Shown in pieces: positions 1 through 8,226 of a DNA stretch of 64,000 nucleotides. Below the pieces are notes generated by a model. The model did not search any database, had not been told where the DNA came from, and worked only from the letters and a program-made list of their open reading frames with translations. The DNA comes from Glutamicibacter sp. PS (GTDB lineage Bacteria; Actinomycetota; Actinomycetes; Actinomycetales; Micrococcaceae), in the NCBI GenBank assembly GCA_031317595.1, contig JANCMB010000001.1, forward strand, positions 1,110,971 through 1,174,970, written 5' to 3'. Every line of letters begins with the position of its first letter. The first letter of the stretch is position 1. Position numbers and translations under genes: made by a program.

Positions 1-158
1 TCTTTAAGATCGATGCGCATACCGTGGTGGTTCAGGCTTTGGCCGCGTTGGCCGAGCGTGGGGAGATTGACCAGGCGAAGGTCGCGCAGGCACACGCGGC
101 GTATCGGCTCAATGACCCGACCGCGGGTACCAGTGGGAACGCCGGCGGCGACGCCTAA
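1..158 (+). CDS. aceE: Pyruvate dehydrogenase E1 component, C-terminal fragment
   Basis: Only the last ~52 codons are inside the window (reading frame from base 3, stop TAA at 156-158). The visible tail runs FKIDAHTVVVQALAALAERG and ends after a segment like QAHAAYRLNDP. This matches the end of homodimeric AceE-type pyruvate dehydrogenase E1, where a VVV.AL..LA..G stretch and an AI..Y.INDP-like segment close the protein. AceE decarboxylates pyruvate with thiamine diphosphate and feeds the dihydrolipoamide acyltransferase to make acetyl-CoA. The position just upstream of the fatty acid synthase genes is typical of actinobacteria and links acetyl-CoA supply to lipid synthesis. The call rests on a short fragment, so it is good but not certain. 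Confidence 0.85.
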   Translation, partial: FKIDAHTVVVQALAALAERGEIDQAKVAQAHAAYRLNDPTAGTSGNAGGDA

Positions 159-185
159 CCCACACACCTCCTAGCGGATCATGCC

Positions 186-227
186 TTGAGGGTCGGAAAG
201 AACCAACTGGTTCTCTCCGACCCTCAA
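186..227 (+). terminator. Strong hairpin after aceE
   Basis: Two 19-base arms (186-204 and 209-227) are complementary with one mismatch and a 4-base loop (AACT). The hairpin lies 28 bases after the aceE stop and is followed by CTTATATCC rather than a clean T-run. It probably ends the aceE transcript. Confidence 0.75.
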
Positions 228-356
228 CTTATATCCAGCTAAAGTTCAGCTTTATTCGATGAATCTAGCTGATTATTTGCAGATCCTGCCCACCCCCACC
301 ACAACCGTGAGCCCTAGCGTTAAGACTGATGGTAGGTCACAAGGCAAGGGGGAACC

Positions 357-512
357 ATGGGTAACCAGCCAGTTCAAACAAACGTACGTACACCACTGAC
401 CAACGCTCCTGCCGCCCAGGAGCAGGTGCTGGCGGCGAGCAAGCTCGCCAATGAGATCGTCAAAGCCGCGGCGCAATCCTCACGACTACGGATCACGGCC
501 CGCGAAGTGTAA
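357..512 (+). CDS. Small 51-residue protein between two hairpins
   Basis: ATG at 357 has a strong purine-rich ribosome site (AAGGCAAGGGGG) just upstream and the frame is open to TAA at 510-512. The product starts MGNQPVQTNV and ends RLRITAREV. It is alanine-, glutamine- and valine-rich in the middle (residues ~18-40) and looks like one amphipathic helix; there is no signal peptide, membrane segment or cysteine. The gene is bracketed by the aceE terminator (186-227) and its own hairpin (522-554), so it looks like an independent short transcription unit between aceE and fasR. I do not recognise the family and no function is proposed. The ribosome site and the flanking hairpins are what argue that it is real. 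Confidence 0.6.
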   Translation: MGNQPVQTNVRTPLTNAPAAQEQVLAASKLANEIVKAAAQSSRLRITAREV

Positions 513-521
513 ACATATCTA

Positions 522-554
522 CCGGTGCCCGGCGGTTCTCCCGCCGGGCACCGG
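522..554 (+). terminator. GC-rich hairpin after the small gene
   Basis: Perfect 14-bp stem (522-535 with 541-554) and a 5-base loop TTCTC, ten bases after the stop of the 51-residue gene. There is no clear T-run after it. The next gene (fasR) starts at 600. Confidence 0.75.
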
Positions 555-599
555 CTTGCCGCAACGCGGTGTTCGCGAATTTTCCGTATGCTCTAGAGC

Positions 600-1814
600 A
601 TGGCCCAAGAGTCCGATCTCCCCACCAAGCAGCCGTCCCGGATGGCCAACCACCTGCCCAAACCCAGTCCGCAGACCATCAAGCGGCTCAAGTCGCATCT
701 GGGCGAACTTTCCACCACGGCACTTCGTTACTTGGAAAAGTCCTTACCGTGGTATGGCTCATTGGCACCCGAGGAACGCGCCGCTTTGGGTCTCGTGGCT
801 CAAAAGGGTATTGCGACCTTCGTGTCGTGGTACGAGGAGCCCGACTCAACGCCCGCCTGGGTCATGAGTGACGTTTTCGGGGCGGCACCGACCGAACTCA
901 CCCGGTCGATTAGCCTGCAGAAGGCACTGGCGTTGCTGCGCACGATCGTGGAACTTGTCGAATCCCAAGTCCCGGACATTGTGATCGAGTCCGAGCAGGC
1001 TCAGGTGCGCGAGGCGGTCTTGCGCTATTCACGTGAAGTAGCCTTTGCAGCCGCCGACGTCTATGCCCGGGCGGCAGAAACCCGCGGCGCCTTAGATTCA
1101 CGGCTCGAAGCCCAGTTCATAGATGCTGTCCTACGTGGAGAGTCGCAGGAGTCGCTCTCCTCCCGGGTGGCCGCCCTAGGTTGGCGTTCACAGAAGAACC
1201 TGCGCGTGATGGTGGGCATGACCCCCAAAATGGCACCGAGCACGTTCGTCAACGCCTTACGCCGCGTGGCCGCCCGGTATTCACGAGACTCACTCGTCAG
1301 CGTGCTAGGCGAACGCTCCATTATGGTCCTATCGGGCACCCGCTTTGACGAGGTAGACTTTCACCGCATGGCCCGACTCTTCGGCGATGGGCCAGTGGTT
1401 TACTCGCCGCTGGCGCCAAACATCAAGGACGTACACCACGCAGCCTTGGCGGCAATGTCCGGCGTCTCGGCGGCTCGTGCGTGGCCGCAGGCCCCTACGC
1501 CGGTCGCCGCCGACGATCTGTGGCCCGAGCGCGCCTTCAACGGAGACCCGCTGGCTCGCACGGCCCTACTCGAACGCGTCTACCGGCCACTTATCGAAGC
1601 CGGGAACGCCTTGGCCGAAACACTCTGCAGCTATCTCGCCCTGGGGTTTTCGCTCGAGGGTACGGCCCGTGAACTTTTCGTGCATGCCAACACAGTCCGG
1701 TATCGCCTCAAGCGCATCAGTGAGGTCACCGACTGGGATCCGCTCTCCGCGCGGGATGCGTTCGTTCTGCACACGGCGCTGTTGGTTGGCAGGTTGCAAC
1801 CCGAGGACGACTAA
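600..1814 (+). CDS. fasR: PucR-type regulator of fatty acid synthesis (FasR-like)
   Basis: The 404-residue protein has a C-terminal PucR helix-turn-helix at about residues 335-400: a segment LAETLCSYLALGFSLEGTA is followed by ELFVHANTVRYRLKRI and a closing WDPLSARDAF helix, the classic HTH_30 layout. The central part is the poorly conserved GGDEF-like domain of this family. In Streptomyces the homologue FasR sits directly in front of fabD and activates the fab operon; the same arrangement here, 170 bases before fabD, supports the same role. ATG at 600 has no convincing Shine-Dalgarno; a second in-frame ATG at 642 is possible. The family and position are clear; the exact regulatory target is inference. 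Confidence 0.85.
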   Translation: MAQESDLPTKQPSRMANHLPKPSPQTIKRLKSHLGELSTTALRYLEKSLPWYGSLAPEERAALGLVAQKGIATFVSWYEEPDSTPAWVMSDVFGAAPTELTRSISLQKALALLRTIVELVESQVPDIVIESEQAQVREAVLRYSREVAFAAADVYARAAETRGALDSRLEAQFIDAVLRGESQESLSSRVAALGWRSQKNLRVMVGMTPKMAPSTFVNALRRVAARYSRDSLVSVLGERSIMVLSGTRFDEVDFHRMARLFGDGPVVYSPLAPNIKDVHHAALAAMSGVSAARAWPQAPTPVAADDLWPERAFNGDPLARTALLERVYRPLIEAGNALAETLCSYLALGFSLEGTARELFVHANTVRYRLKRISEVTDWDPLSARDAFVLHTALLVGRLQPEDD

Positions 1815-1885
1815 ACCGCCCGGTTATGGGAACCACACAGTTTTTCGCGGTCAACAACACCGAAAATCGTGAATTCTCTGGGGTT

Positions 1886-1911
1886 GGATGCGATAGGCTT
1901 TTGTAGCATCC
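1886..1911. promoter_or_regulatory. Candidate operator upstream of fabD
   Basis: A 6-base inverted repeat GGATGC (1886-1891) / GCATCC (1906-1911), spaced by 14 bases, lies in the 170-base gap between fasR and fabD. It is the only clear dyad there and would suit a dimeric activator such as FasR. No good -35/-10 pair with normal spacing could be assigned. The binding role is a guess from position. Confidence 0.25.
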
Positions 1912-1984
1912 ATACAAACAGGGTTCGCGAGCTTGGTACTTAATTGCCGCGCGAAAAGAATCGACTATTTGGAAAGCTGGAAGA

Positions 1985-2905
1985 GTGCTAGCAATTGTAT
2001 GCCCGGGACAGGGCTCCCAGACCCCAGGTTTTCTCAACGAATGGCTCGACGTGCCAGGTGTGCGCGAACACTTGACCGAGCTCAGCGCCATTAGCGAGCG
2101 CGATCTCATTGCCTACGGCACCGAAGCCGACGAAGAAACCATCAAGGACACCGCCGTCGCTCAGCCGCTCATCGTGGCCGCCGGGCTAGCCAGCGCCCGC
2201 GCACTCTTCGGTAACGAGCTGCCAAGCTCGGCAATCCTGGCCGGACACTCGGTCGGCGAAATCACCGCCTCGGCAATCTCGGGTGCGCTTAACGAAGCCG
2301 ACGCCATGACCTTCGTGCGTGAACGTGCCAACGCCATGGCCCAGGCCGCCGCCGTCACTCCTACGGGCATGGCCGCCGTCCTCGGCGGAGACGCCCAAGA
2401 AGTCACCGATCGCCTGAACGAGCTGGGCCTGACCCCTGCAAACGCCAACGGTGGCGGTCAGATCGTGGCCGCCGGTACCCTGGAGCAGCTCGCGGCTCTC
2501 GGCGAGAATCCGCCGGCCAAGGCCCGCGTGATCCCGCTGAAGGTCGCCGGCGCGTTCCATACCGCGCATATGGCCCCGGCTGTGGGTGTGCTTGAAGAGC
2601 TCTCCGGCTCGCTGAACCCCGCCACTCCATCGCGCACCCTGCTGTCGAACTTTGACGGAGAGCCAGTAGCCGACGGCGAAGCGAATCTCGCCTCCCTCGT
2701 TGCGCAGGTCTCCCGCCCGGTTCGCTGGGATCTCTGCATGGAAACCCTGGCAGCACAGGGAGTGACCGGCCTGCTCGAGCTCTCCCCCGCCGGCACCCTG
2801 GTTGGACTGGCGCGCCGTGGGCTGAAGGGAGTCAAGACTCTTGCGGTCAAAACCCCGCAGGATCTGGACGCGGCTCGCGAATTTATCGCCGAACACGGCG
2901 CCTAA
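1985..2905 (+). CDS. fabD: Malonyl-CoA:ACP transacylase
   Basis: FabD moves malonyl groups from CoA to acyl carrier protein, supplying the elongation unit of type II fatty acid synthesis in the cytosol. The N-terminus has the family signature CPGQGSQ near residue 7 and the nucleophile motif GHSVGE near residue 86. The general-base region AGAFHTAHM follows near residue 193. At 306 residues it has normal length. The start is GTG at 1985, with GGAAG just upstream; no ATG fits. It is first in the set fabD-acpP-fabF and follows fasR. The usual next gene, fabH, is missing. Confidence 0.95.
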   Translation: MLAIVCPGQGSQTPGFLNEWLDVPGVREHLTELSAISERDLIAYGTEADEETIKDTAVAQPLIVAAGLASARALFGNELPSSAILAGHSVGEITASAISGALNEADAMTFVRERANAMAQAAAVTPTGMAAVLGGDAQEVTDRLNELGLTPANANGGGQIVAAGTLEQLAALGENPPAKARVIPLKVAGAFHTAHMAPAVGVLEELSGSLNPATPSRTLLSNFDGEPVADGEANLASLVAQVSRPVRWDLCMETLAAQGVTGLLELSPAGTLVGLARRGLKGVKTLAVKTPQDLDAAREFIAEHGA

Positions 2906-2991
2906 CGCGCTTCGGGACGTAACCCAAGGGGCGACGAGGCTTGTCTTGAACCAGTAGCAGGCACCTCTGCCCTAAGCTTTAACCCGGAAGC

Positions 2992-3014
2992 GTGAAAACC
3001 CGATAAGTTTTCAC
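2992..3014 (+). other. Inverted repeat in the fabD-acpP gap
   Basis: GTGAAAAC (2992-2999) and GTTTTCAC (3007-3014) form an 8-bp stem with a 7-base loop in the 185-base gap between fabD and acpP. There is no T-run. It could be an operator or an mRNA processing hairpin that lets acpP be expressed at a higher level than fabD. The gap has no gene and no recognisable remnant of fabH. Confidence 0.4.
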
Positions 3015-3090
3015 CTATTGGTGGCCTCCGAGAACGGTTGCCACTGCACACTGCCCGGCCTCGCCGGCACAAGAAAGAAAAGGAGCCGTA

Positions 3091-3330
3091 ATGGCTAGCA
3101 ACGAAGAAATCCTGGCGGGCCTCGCCGAGATCGTCAACGAAGAGACCGGCCTGGACGTTGCCGATGTGCAGCTGGACAAGTCCTTCACCGAGGACCTGGA
3201 CATCGACTCGATCTCGATGATGACCATCGTGGTCAACGCCGAAGAGAAGTTCGACGTGAAGATCCCGGACGAGGAAGTCAAGAACCTCAAGACCGTGGGC
3301 GACGCAGTGAACTTCATCGCTAACGCCTAA
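3091..3330 (+). CDS. acpP: Acyl carrier protein
   Basis: This 79-residue acidic protein carries the growing acyl chain on a phosphopantetheine arm. The attachment motif is DIDSISM with Ser40 as the modified residue; the surrounding helix II has the usual acidic residues for docking on the synthases. A strong ribosome site AAAGGAGCC precedes ATG at 3091. It lies between fabD and fabF, as in the actinobacterial FAS II locus. Length and composition are typical. Confidence 0.97.
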   Translation: MASNEEILAGLAEIVNEETGLDVADVQLDKSFTEDLDIDSISMMTIVVNAEEKFDVKIPDEEVKNLKTVGDAVNFIANA

Positions 3331-3444
3331 AGTTAAGTCCTTAGCCCCTCAGGGCAACCGTCGCGTGGAACTTGCCGCGCGCATCGGCCGGTACGTCAAG
3401 CCGGCCGCTCTAGTTTTTATTGCCTCCCAGTAGAGAGTTTGATG

Positions 3445-4683
3445 ATGGCGCGCAAAGTAGTGATCACCGGTCTCGGAGCCACCACCCCCATTGGCGGGGA
3501 CGTCCCAACCCTGTGGGAGAACGCCCTCAAGGGTGTATCCGGGGCAGCCACGCTGACCGATTCGTGGGTGGAGGAGTTCTCACTGCCGGTCACCTTTGCG
3601 GCGCGTGCGTCGACTCCTGCCAGCGAGACCCTCTCCCGCGTGGAGATGAAGCGCATGGATCCTTCCACGCAGTTCGCCGTGGTGGCGGCCCGCGAAGCGT
3701 GGAAGGACTCCGGTATCGAGGAGGTCGACCGCGATAAGTTGGCTGTGGCCTTCGCGACCGGTATCGGTGGCGTGTGGACCCTTCTTGACGCCTGGGACAC
3801 CCTGAAGGAAAAGGGCCCGCGTCGCGTGCTTCCGATGACCGTTCCGATGCTTATGCCAAACGGTCCGGCTGCGGCGGTCTCCCTCGACCTCGGTGCCGCC
3901 GGTGGCGCACACACCCCTGTCTCCGCGTGCGCCTCGGGCACCGAAGCGATGCACGTGGGACTGGATCTGATTCGTTCGGGTAAGGCCGATGTTGTCATGG
4001 TTGGTGGCGCCGAAGCGGCCATCCACCCGATGCCCATCGCAGCGTTCGCCTCCATGCAGGCGCTGTCCAAGCGCAATGACGACCCGGCCCGTGCCTCGCG
4101 CCCGTACGACGTTGACCGCGACGGCTTCGTCATGGGCGAAGGCGCCGGCGCACTGGTGCTGGAAGCCGAAGAGCACGCACTGGCCCGTGGCGCCCGGATC
4201 TATGCCGAGCTCGCCGGTTCCTCGGTCACTGCCGACGCCTACCACATCACCGCCCCGGACCCCGAGGGCCTGGGGGCAACCCGCGCGCTCAAGGCTGCCA
4301 TGTTCGACGGTCGAATCCAGCCGGAAGATGTCGTGCACGTCAACGCGCACGCAACCTCCACTCCGGTCGGCGATAAGCCCGAGTACACCGCCTTGCGCGC
4401 CGCTCTGGGCGACGCGCTCGATGATGTCTGGGTCTCGGCCACGAAGAGCCAGATGGGACACTTGCTCGGTGCCTCCGGTGCTGTCGAGTCGGTGCTCTCC
4501 ACCTTGGCCGTTTATCACCGCAAGACCCCGGTGACCATCAACCTCGACAACCAGGACCCGGAGATTCCGTTGAAGGTTGTCACCGGACAGCCAGCAGAAT
4601 TGCGTGAGGGTAGCATCGTTGCGTTGAACAATTCCTTCGGTTTCGGCGGTCACAACGCCGTGGTCGCGATCCGCAGCGTCTAA
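3445..4683 (+). CDS. fabF: 3-oxoacyl-ACP synthase II (KAS II)
   Basis: FabF condenses malonyl-ACP with acyl-ACP during fatty acid elongation. The thiolase-fold triad is visible: the nucleophile in SACASGTEAM, the first histidine in VNAHATSTPVGD and the second in MGHLLGASG; the glycine-rich end NNSFGFGGHN is also present. About 412 residues is normal. Three starts are adjacent (TTG 3439, ATG 3442, ATG 3445). ATG 3445 gives the best spacing to AGAGAG at 3432-3437 and the usual MARKVVITG beginning. It follows acpP by about 110 bases and is closed by a strong terminator, so it ends the FAS II operon. Confidence 0.95.
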   Translation: MARKVVITGLGATTPIGGDVPTLWENALKGVSGAATLTDSWVEEFSLPVTFAARASTPASETLSRVEMKRMDPSTQFAVVAAREAWKDSGIEEVDRDKLAVAFATGIGGVWTLLDAWDTLKEKGPRRVLPMTVPMLMPNGPAAAVSLDLGAAGGAHTPVSACASGTEAMHVGLDLIRSGKADVVMVGGAEAAIHPMPIAAFASMQALSKRNDDPARASRPYDVDRDGFVMGEGAGALVLEAEEHALARGARIYAELAGSSVTADAYHITAPDPEGLGATRALKAAMFDGRIQPEDVVHVNAHATSTPVGDKPEYTALRAALGDALDDVWVSATKSQMGHLLGASGAVESVLSTLAVYHRKTPVTINLDNQDPEIPLKVVTGQPAELREGSIVALNNSFGFGGHNAVVAIRSV

Positions 4684-4712
4684 GCGTACCGGCGGACACT
4701 TTAGTCACCTAC

Positions 4713-4749
4713 GGCGGGCCCCAGTAGCATCAAGCTACCGGGGCCCGCC
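4713..4749 (+). terminator. Terminator of the fab operon
   Basis: A 16-base stem (4713-4728 with 4734-4749, one mismatch) with a 5-base loop lies 30 bases after fabF. The stem is very GC-rich; only a weak T-rich stretch (ATTGGTGTATT) follows. Confidence 0.8.
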
Positions 4750-4781
4750 ATTGGTGTATTCCCCTTCACCACAGGCACTGG

Positions 4782-4795
4782 TATTCTCGGCCACA
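4782..4795 (+). promoter_or_regulatory. Possible -10 box for a leaderless transcript
   Basis: TATTCT at 4782-4787 ends 7 bases before the ATG at 4795, and no Shine-Dalgarno is visible. This spacing fits transcription starting at or next to the A of ATG, which is common in actinobacteria. No clear -35 element was found. Confidence 0.35.
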
Positions 4796-5370
4796 TGCGT
4801 ACCATTATTGCCACGGCTTTCATTTCCCTCGACGGCGTCATGCAGGCTCCGGGCGGTGAACCGGGCTACCGCAATTCGGGATGGACCATGTCCGCAACGG
4901 AATTCGATCCGGCGGCGTACGAGCTCAAGGGAAGCGAACAGGACGAAGCTGGCGCCATGCTGCTTGGCCGGAAAAGCTACCAGGCATTTAGCGGTGTCTG
5001 GCCGACGATGACCGAAGAGTTTCCGCGCTATAACGCCATGGACAAGTACGTGGTTTCTACTTCCCTGCAACCCGGGGATCTGGTCAATAACTGGGGTAAG
5101 ACCACGCTCCTGCGCTCGGCCGCTGATGTTGCGCGGGTGCGGGCAGAAGACGGTGCGCCACTGATCATTCATGGCTCGGGAACGCTCGTGCATTCGCTAC
5201 AGGAACATCAACTGATCGACCGTTATCACCTGTTGGTCTTCCCGGTGCTCCTTGGTGCCGGACTACGACTGTTCAGTGAGGCCGACCTGGACATGCAGAA
5301 ACTACAGCTGACCGCTCAGGCAACGTACCCGAACGGCATTCAGAAACAGGTCTTCGACGTGGTGCGCTAA
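4795..5370 (+). CDS. Dihydrofolate reductase family protein (RibD C-terminal-like)
   Basis: The 191-residue protein opens MRTIIATAFISLDGVMQAPG, the signature of the YyaP/YwjB-type DHFR-like group (RibD_C fold). Later segments LLGRKSYQAFSGVWP and VIHGSGTLVHSL-like (here IIHGSGTLVHSLQEH) are the nucleotide-binding GRKTY- and GSG-type motifs of that fold, and the end VLLGAGLRLFSE is typical. It is probably an NADPH-dependent reductase of unknown substrate; it is not the classical FolA. It is monocistronic between the fab terminator and DUF3145, with which it converges. Confidence 0.85.
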   Translation: MRTIIATAFISLDGVMQAPGGEPGYRNSGWTMSATEFDPAAYELKGSEQDEAGAMLLGRKSYQAFSGVWPTMTEEFPRYNAMDKYVVSTSLQPGDLVNNWGKTTLLRSAADVARVRAEDGAPLIIHGSGTLVHSLQEHQLIDRYHLLVFPVLLGAGLRLFSEADLDMQKLQLTAQATYPNGIQKQVFDVVR

Positions 5371-5392
5371 CTACCGCGAGCGTTGCGAGTGC

Positions 5393-5896
5393 TTAGACCA
5401 CCTGGTTGAGCCAGCGCACCGCGCTCTGCTCGCCGGCGTGCCGGAATGGTTCGAGTTCTTCATCCCACGCTTCACCGAGCGCGATGGACATCTCCTGAAA
5501 GAAGACGGCGGGGTTGCCATCGCCCTTCTCGTAGGCCCAACGGATCCGTTCTTCGTTGACCATAATATTTCCCGCCACATCGGTGGTGGCATGGAAAATA
5601 CCGAGCTCGGGAGTGAATGACCAACGGCTACCATCAACACCAGGGCTGGGCTCTTCGGTCACTTCGAAACGTAGGTGCTGCCATCCACGCATGGCTGAGG
5701 CTATGCGGGCTCCAGTACCGGGCTCCCCGGTCCACTGGTATTCGGCCCGCAGGAGTCCGGGCGCGGCAGATTGATCGGACCAGTCCAAATTCACGGCCCG
5801 ACCTAGCACTTCGCCGATCGCCCACTGCAGATGCGGGCACAGCGCTGCCGAGGCACTGTGAATGTAGATCACGCCTCGGGTCATCGATGCAGACAT
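5393..5896 (-). CDS. DUF3145 family protein
   Basis: The 167-residue protein begins MSASMTRGVIYIHSASAALC, continues PHLQWAIGEVLG and has the mid-segment WTGEPGTGARIASAMRGW. This is the pattern of DUF3145, a conserved actinobacterial family of unknown function that lies beside fabF in many genomes. The neighbourhood therefore fits. There is no signal peptide or membrane helix. No role is known; its linkage to FAS II suggests lipid-related work, which is inference. Confidence 0.85.
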   Translation of the reverse strand: MSASMTRGVIYIHSASAALCPHLQWAIGEVLGRAVNLDWSDQSAAPGLLRAEYQWTGEPGTGARIASAMRGWQHLRFEVTEEPSPGVDGSRWSFTPELGIFHATTDVAGNIMVNEERIRWAYEKGDGNPAVFFQEMSIALGEAWDEELEPFRHAGEQSAVRWLNQVV

Positions 5897-6022
5897 GCCA
5901 TCCTCCGTCTCGGTGTTGATCGTCTTCCCCTACGTCAAAACCACTACGGCGGATCCATTATGTCCGTTGGAATCTATTTTGCCTGACAGAGTGGGTATTT
6001 TGCCAGCCGATGCGCGAATTTC

Positions 6023-7003
6023 CTACGCACGTGGATGGGCTTGGCGGTAACTGTCCCGCAGCCGGTCTATCGAAACGTGCGTGTACAGCTGGGTGGTGGC
6101 CAGCGACGAGTGACCCAAAAATTCCTGCACCATGCGCAGGTCGGCGCCGCCGTCGAGCAAATGTGTGGCCGCCGTGTGGCGCAGAGCATGCGGTCCGCTA
6201 GCTGCGGTGTCACCCAGGGCATGCAAGCTGCGCGCAACAACCTCGCGAGCCTGGCGCACATTAAGACGCCCACCTCGGGCCCCTAGCAACAAGGCGGGTC
6301 CAGACTTTTGCCCGGCGAGCCGCGGTCGGTGTTCAGCGAGCCATCGGGCAAGTTCTGCCTGAGCCGGGGCGCCGAAAGGCACGGTGCGTTGCTTATCTCC
6401 CTTACCCGTCACACGCAGTGTTTGCGCCGAGCGATCCACGTCGTCGATGTCCAACGAGACCAATTCACCCACGCGCAATGCGCAGGAGTACAGCAACTCG
6501 ATGATGAGCCGGTCGCGGCTTTCCAGAGCCGTTTGTCTGGGAGAGCCCGTGTTGGTTGCGGTGTCGGCTGGTGAGCTGGGAGCTCGCGCTGACTGGTCGT
6601 CATCGAGAAGGCGGTGCACCTGCTCTCCCTGGAGCACATGGGGAAGTTTCCGCGGCTTCTTAGGAGCCACCAGTCGCAGCGACGGGTCGACCTGCACAAT
6701 GCCAAGACGCAGTGCCCACGCGAAAAAGTTCTTTGCCGCGGATACCCGCCGCGCCAGTGTCGAAGGGACCAGCGCTCGTTCGTGCATATCGGCCATCCAA
6801 GCACGCAACAAGGGTGCCGTTACCTCGCGCAGGAGTTTCACATTCCCCGCAGAGGCAATAAAAGTCAGCAGATCATTGAGGTCACCCCGGTAGGCGCGCA
6901 AGGTATTCTCACTTCGACCGCGCTCGAGCCTGAGGTGGTCGAGAAACTCCTCCAGTATGGCGGTGAACTGCTCGGGCACTGCGACCTCACGATCAATACT
7001 CAT
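6023..7003 (-). CDS. xerC: Tyrosine recombinase XerC
   Basis: XerC resolves chromosome dimers at dif together with XerD. The N-terminal SAM-like domain (EEFLDHLRLERGRSENTLRAY) and the C-terminal catalytic domain are both complete. Catalytic residues are visible in ALRVGEL (Arg), GKGDKQR (Lys), PHALRHTAATH (His-x-x-Arg), LGHSSLATTQ (His) and LYTHV (Tyr nucleophile). A ~25-residue Ser/Pro/Thr-rich insertion between the two domains (around residues 140-165) is longer than usual. I chose ATG at 7003 (MSIDREV), 11 bases after the dprA stop, rather than an upstream start inside dprA. It is last in yraN-comM-dprA-xerC. Confidence 0.92.
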   Translation of the reverse strand: MSIDREVAVPEQFTAILEEFLDHLRLERGRSENTLRAYRGDLNDLLTFIASAGNVKLLREVTAPLLRAWMADMHERALVPSTLARRVSAAKNFFAWALRLGIVQVDPSLRLVAPKKPRKLPHVLQGEQVHRLLDDDQSARAPSSPADTATNTGSPRQTALESRDRLIIELLYSCALRVGELVSLDIDDVDRSAQTLRVTGKGDKQRTVPFGAPAQAELARWLAEHRPRLAGQKSGPALLLGARGGRLNVRQAREVVARSLHALGDTAASGPHALRHTAATHLLDGGADLRMVQEFLGHSSLATTQLYTHVSIDRLRDSYRQAHPRA

Positions 7004-7014
7004 CACAGCCCAAT

Positions 7015-8226
7015 TTACCCCTTCGGACCGTGCTCTTGCGGTGCGAGGCACCACTGAGCGCCCTGCTGGCGAGCCAGACTTTGCCCGCCGAGGTACCTTA
7101 ACGCCGTCATCGCATGTCCGTCGCTGATTCCCGCGCGAGCGGCGATCTCGCTGACCGGTAGTGCGCGACGCACCTCTAGCGAGTCATAAACCATGCGCTG
7201 GGTCAGAGTGAGCGCGTCGGTGAGTCGGCGTATCGTTCCACCTGTGCCCGGCAGCACGCTTTCACCTAGGAGTTCGCGTGGTTCGCTGACCAATTGCGCT
7301 TGACCTTCAGCGATCAATCGGTGGGTCCCGGCAGAATAGGCCGAATACACGCTACCCGGCACGGCAGCGACGTCGCGGCCCAGATCCAGTGCATGACCTA
7401 CCGTGTTCAAGGCCCCGGAACGATAACGGGCCTCGGTCACCAAGGTAACGCGTGACAGCGCCGCAATGAGACGGTTGCGGTTCAGAAACCGGAAGCGCGC
7501 CGGTGGAGTTCCTGGCGGGACTTCCGAAAGGACGATCCCTGAGTGAATCACCTGTGTCAGCAGGCTACTATTGCCCGCGGGATAGAGTCGGTCAATACCG
7601 CCGGCCAGTATGGCGATGGTCGGCAGATTTTTCTTATCGACCGCAGCGGAGTTCAGTGCCGCTCGGTGGGCAGTTGCATCAACCCCGTAGGCGCCTCCCG
7701 AGACGATGGTGTTGCCAGCCCGATAAAGGTGCTCGGCAAAGTCTTGGGTAACTCGTTGTCCGTAATCGCTACAGTCTCGCGAGCCCACGATCGAAACGCA
7801 CCGATCGAGAGTGCACTGGACCATGCGTTGGACGCGCTTCGCACGCCACCACAAACAAAGCGGCTGCCCAAGCTGCAAGTCGCCTAGTTGCGTGGGCCAA
7901 AGGGGATCCCCGGGAATGAGCAGTCCTCCCCCGTTGCGTCGCAGAGTCTCGAGCAGCTTGTCGCTTCGGCCCGGTGAGATACGTTTACGCCACCGCTGAA
8001 GGGCGACCGGGAGGCTATGCGTATCTGCCGCGGTCGAGCTGAGGCCGAGAAGATCGTTGCAGCGACGCTGCAGATCCTCGGGCGGTGGATACCCAGAGGT
8101 GATCATCGCCAGACACTCCGCTGATCCAATTAGACTCAGCAGCGCTCCGCCCGCCAGATCATTAGGTTCGATCAACATGTTCAGCTCGGCACGAATTCGG
8201 TGCTCGGGCGTGATCTCGGCGCTCAT
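7015..8226 (-). CDS. dprA: DNA-processing protein DprA
   Basis: DprA binds single-stranded DNA and loads RecA during natural transformation; in actinobacteria it is widespread even without known competence. The Rossmann core has VGSRDCSDYG, SGGAYGVDATAHRAAL and the LAGGIDRLYPAGN motif, and the C-terminal winged-helix part (residues ~330-395) is present. The N-terminus is longer than in Bacillus. ATG at 8226 overlaps the comM stop by 4 bases (ATGA), so the two are translationally coupled. Confidence 0.93.
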   Translation of the reverse strand: MSAEITPEHRIRAELNMLIEPNDLAGGALLSLIGSAECLAMITSGYPPPEDLQRRCNDLLGLSSTAADTHSLPVALQRWRKRISPGRSDKLLETLRRNGGGLLIPGDPLWPTQLGDLQLGQPLCLWWRAKRVQRMVQCTLDRCVSIVGSRDCSDYGQRVTQDFAEHLYRAGNTIVSGGAYGVDATAHRAALNSAAVDKKNLPTIAILAGGIDRLYPAGNSSLLTQVIHSGIVLSEVPPGTPPARFRFLNRNRLIAALSRVTLVTEARYRSGALNTVGHALDLGRDVAAVPGSVYSAYSAGTHRLIAEGQAQLVSEPRELLGESVLPGTGGTIRRLTDALTLTQRMVYDSLEVRRALPVSEIAARAGISDGHAMTALRYLGGQSLARQQGAQWCLAPQEHGPKG

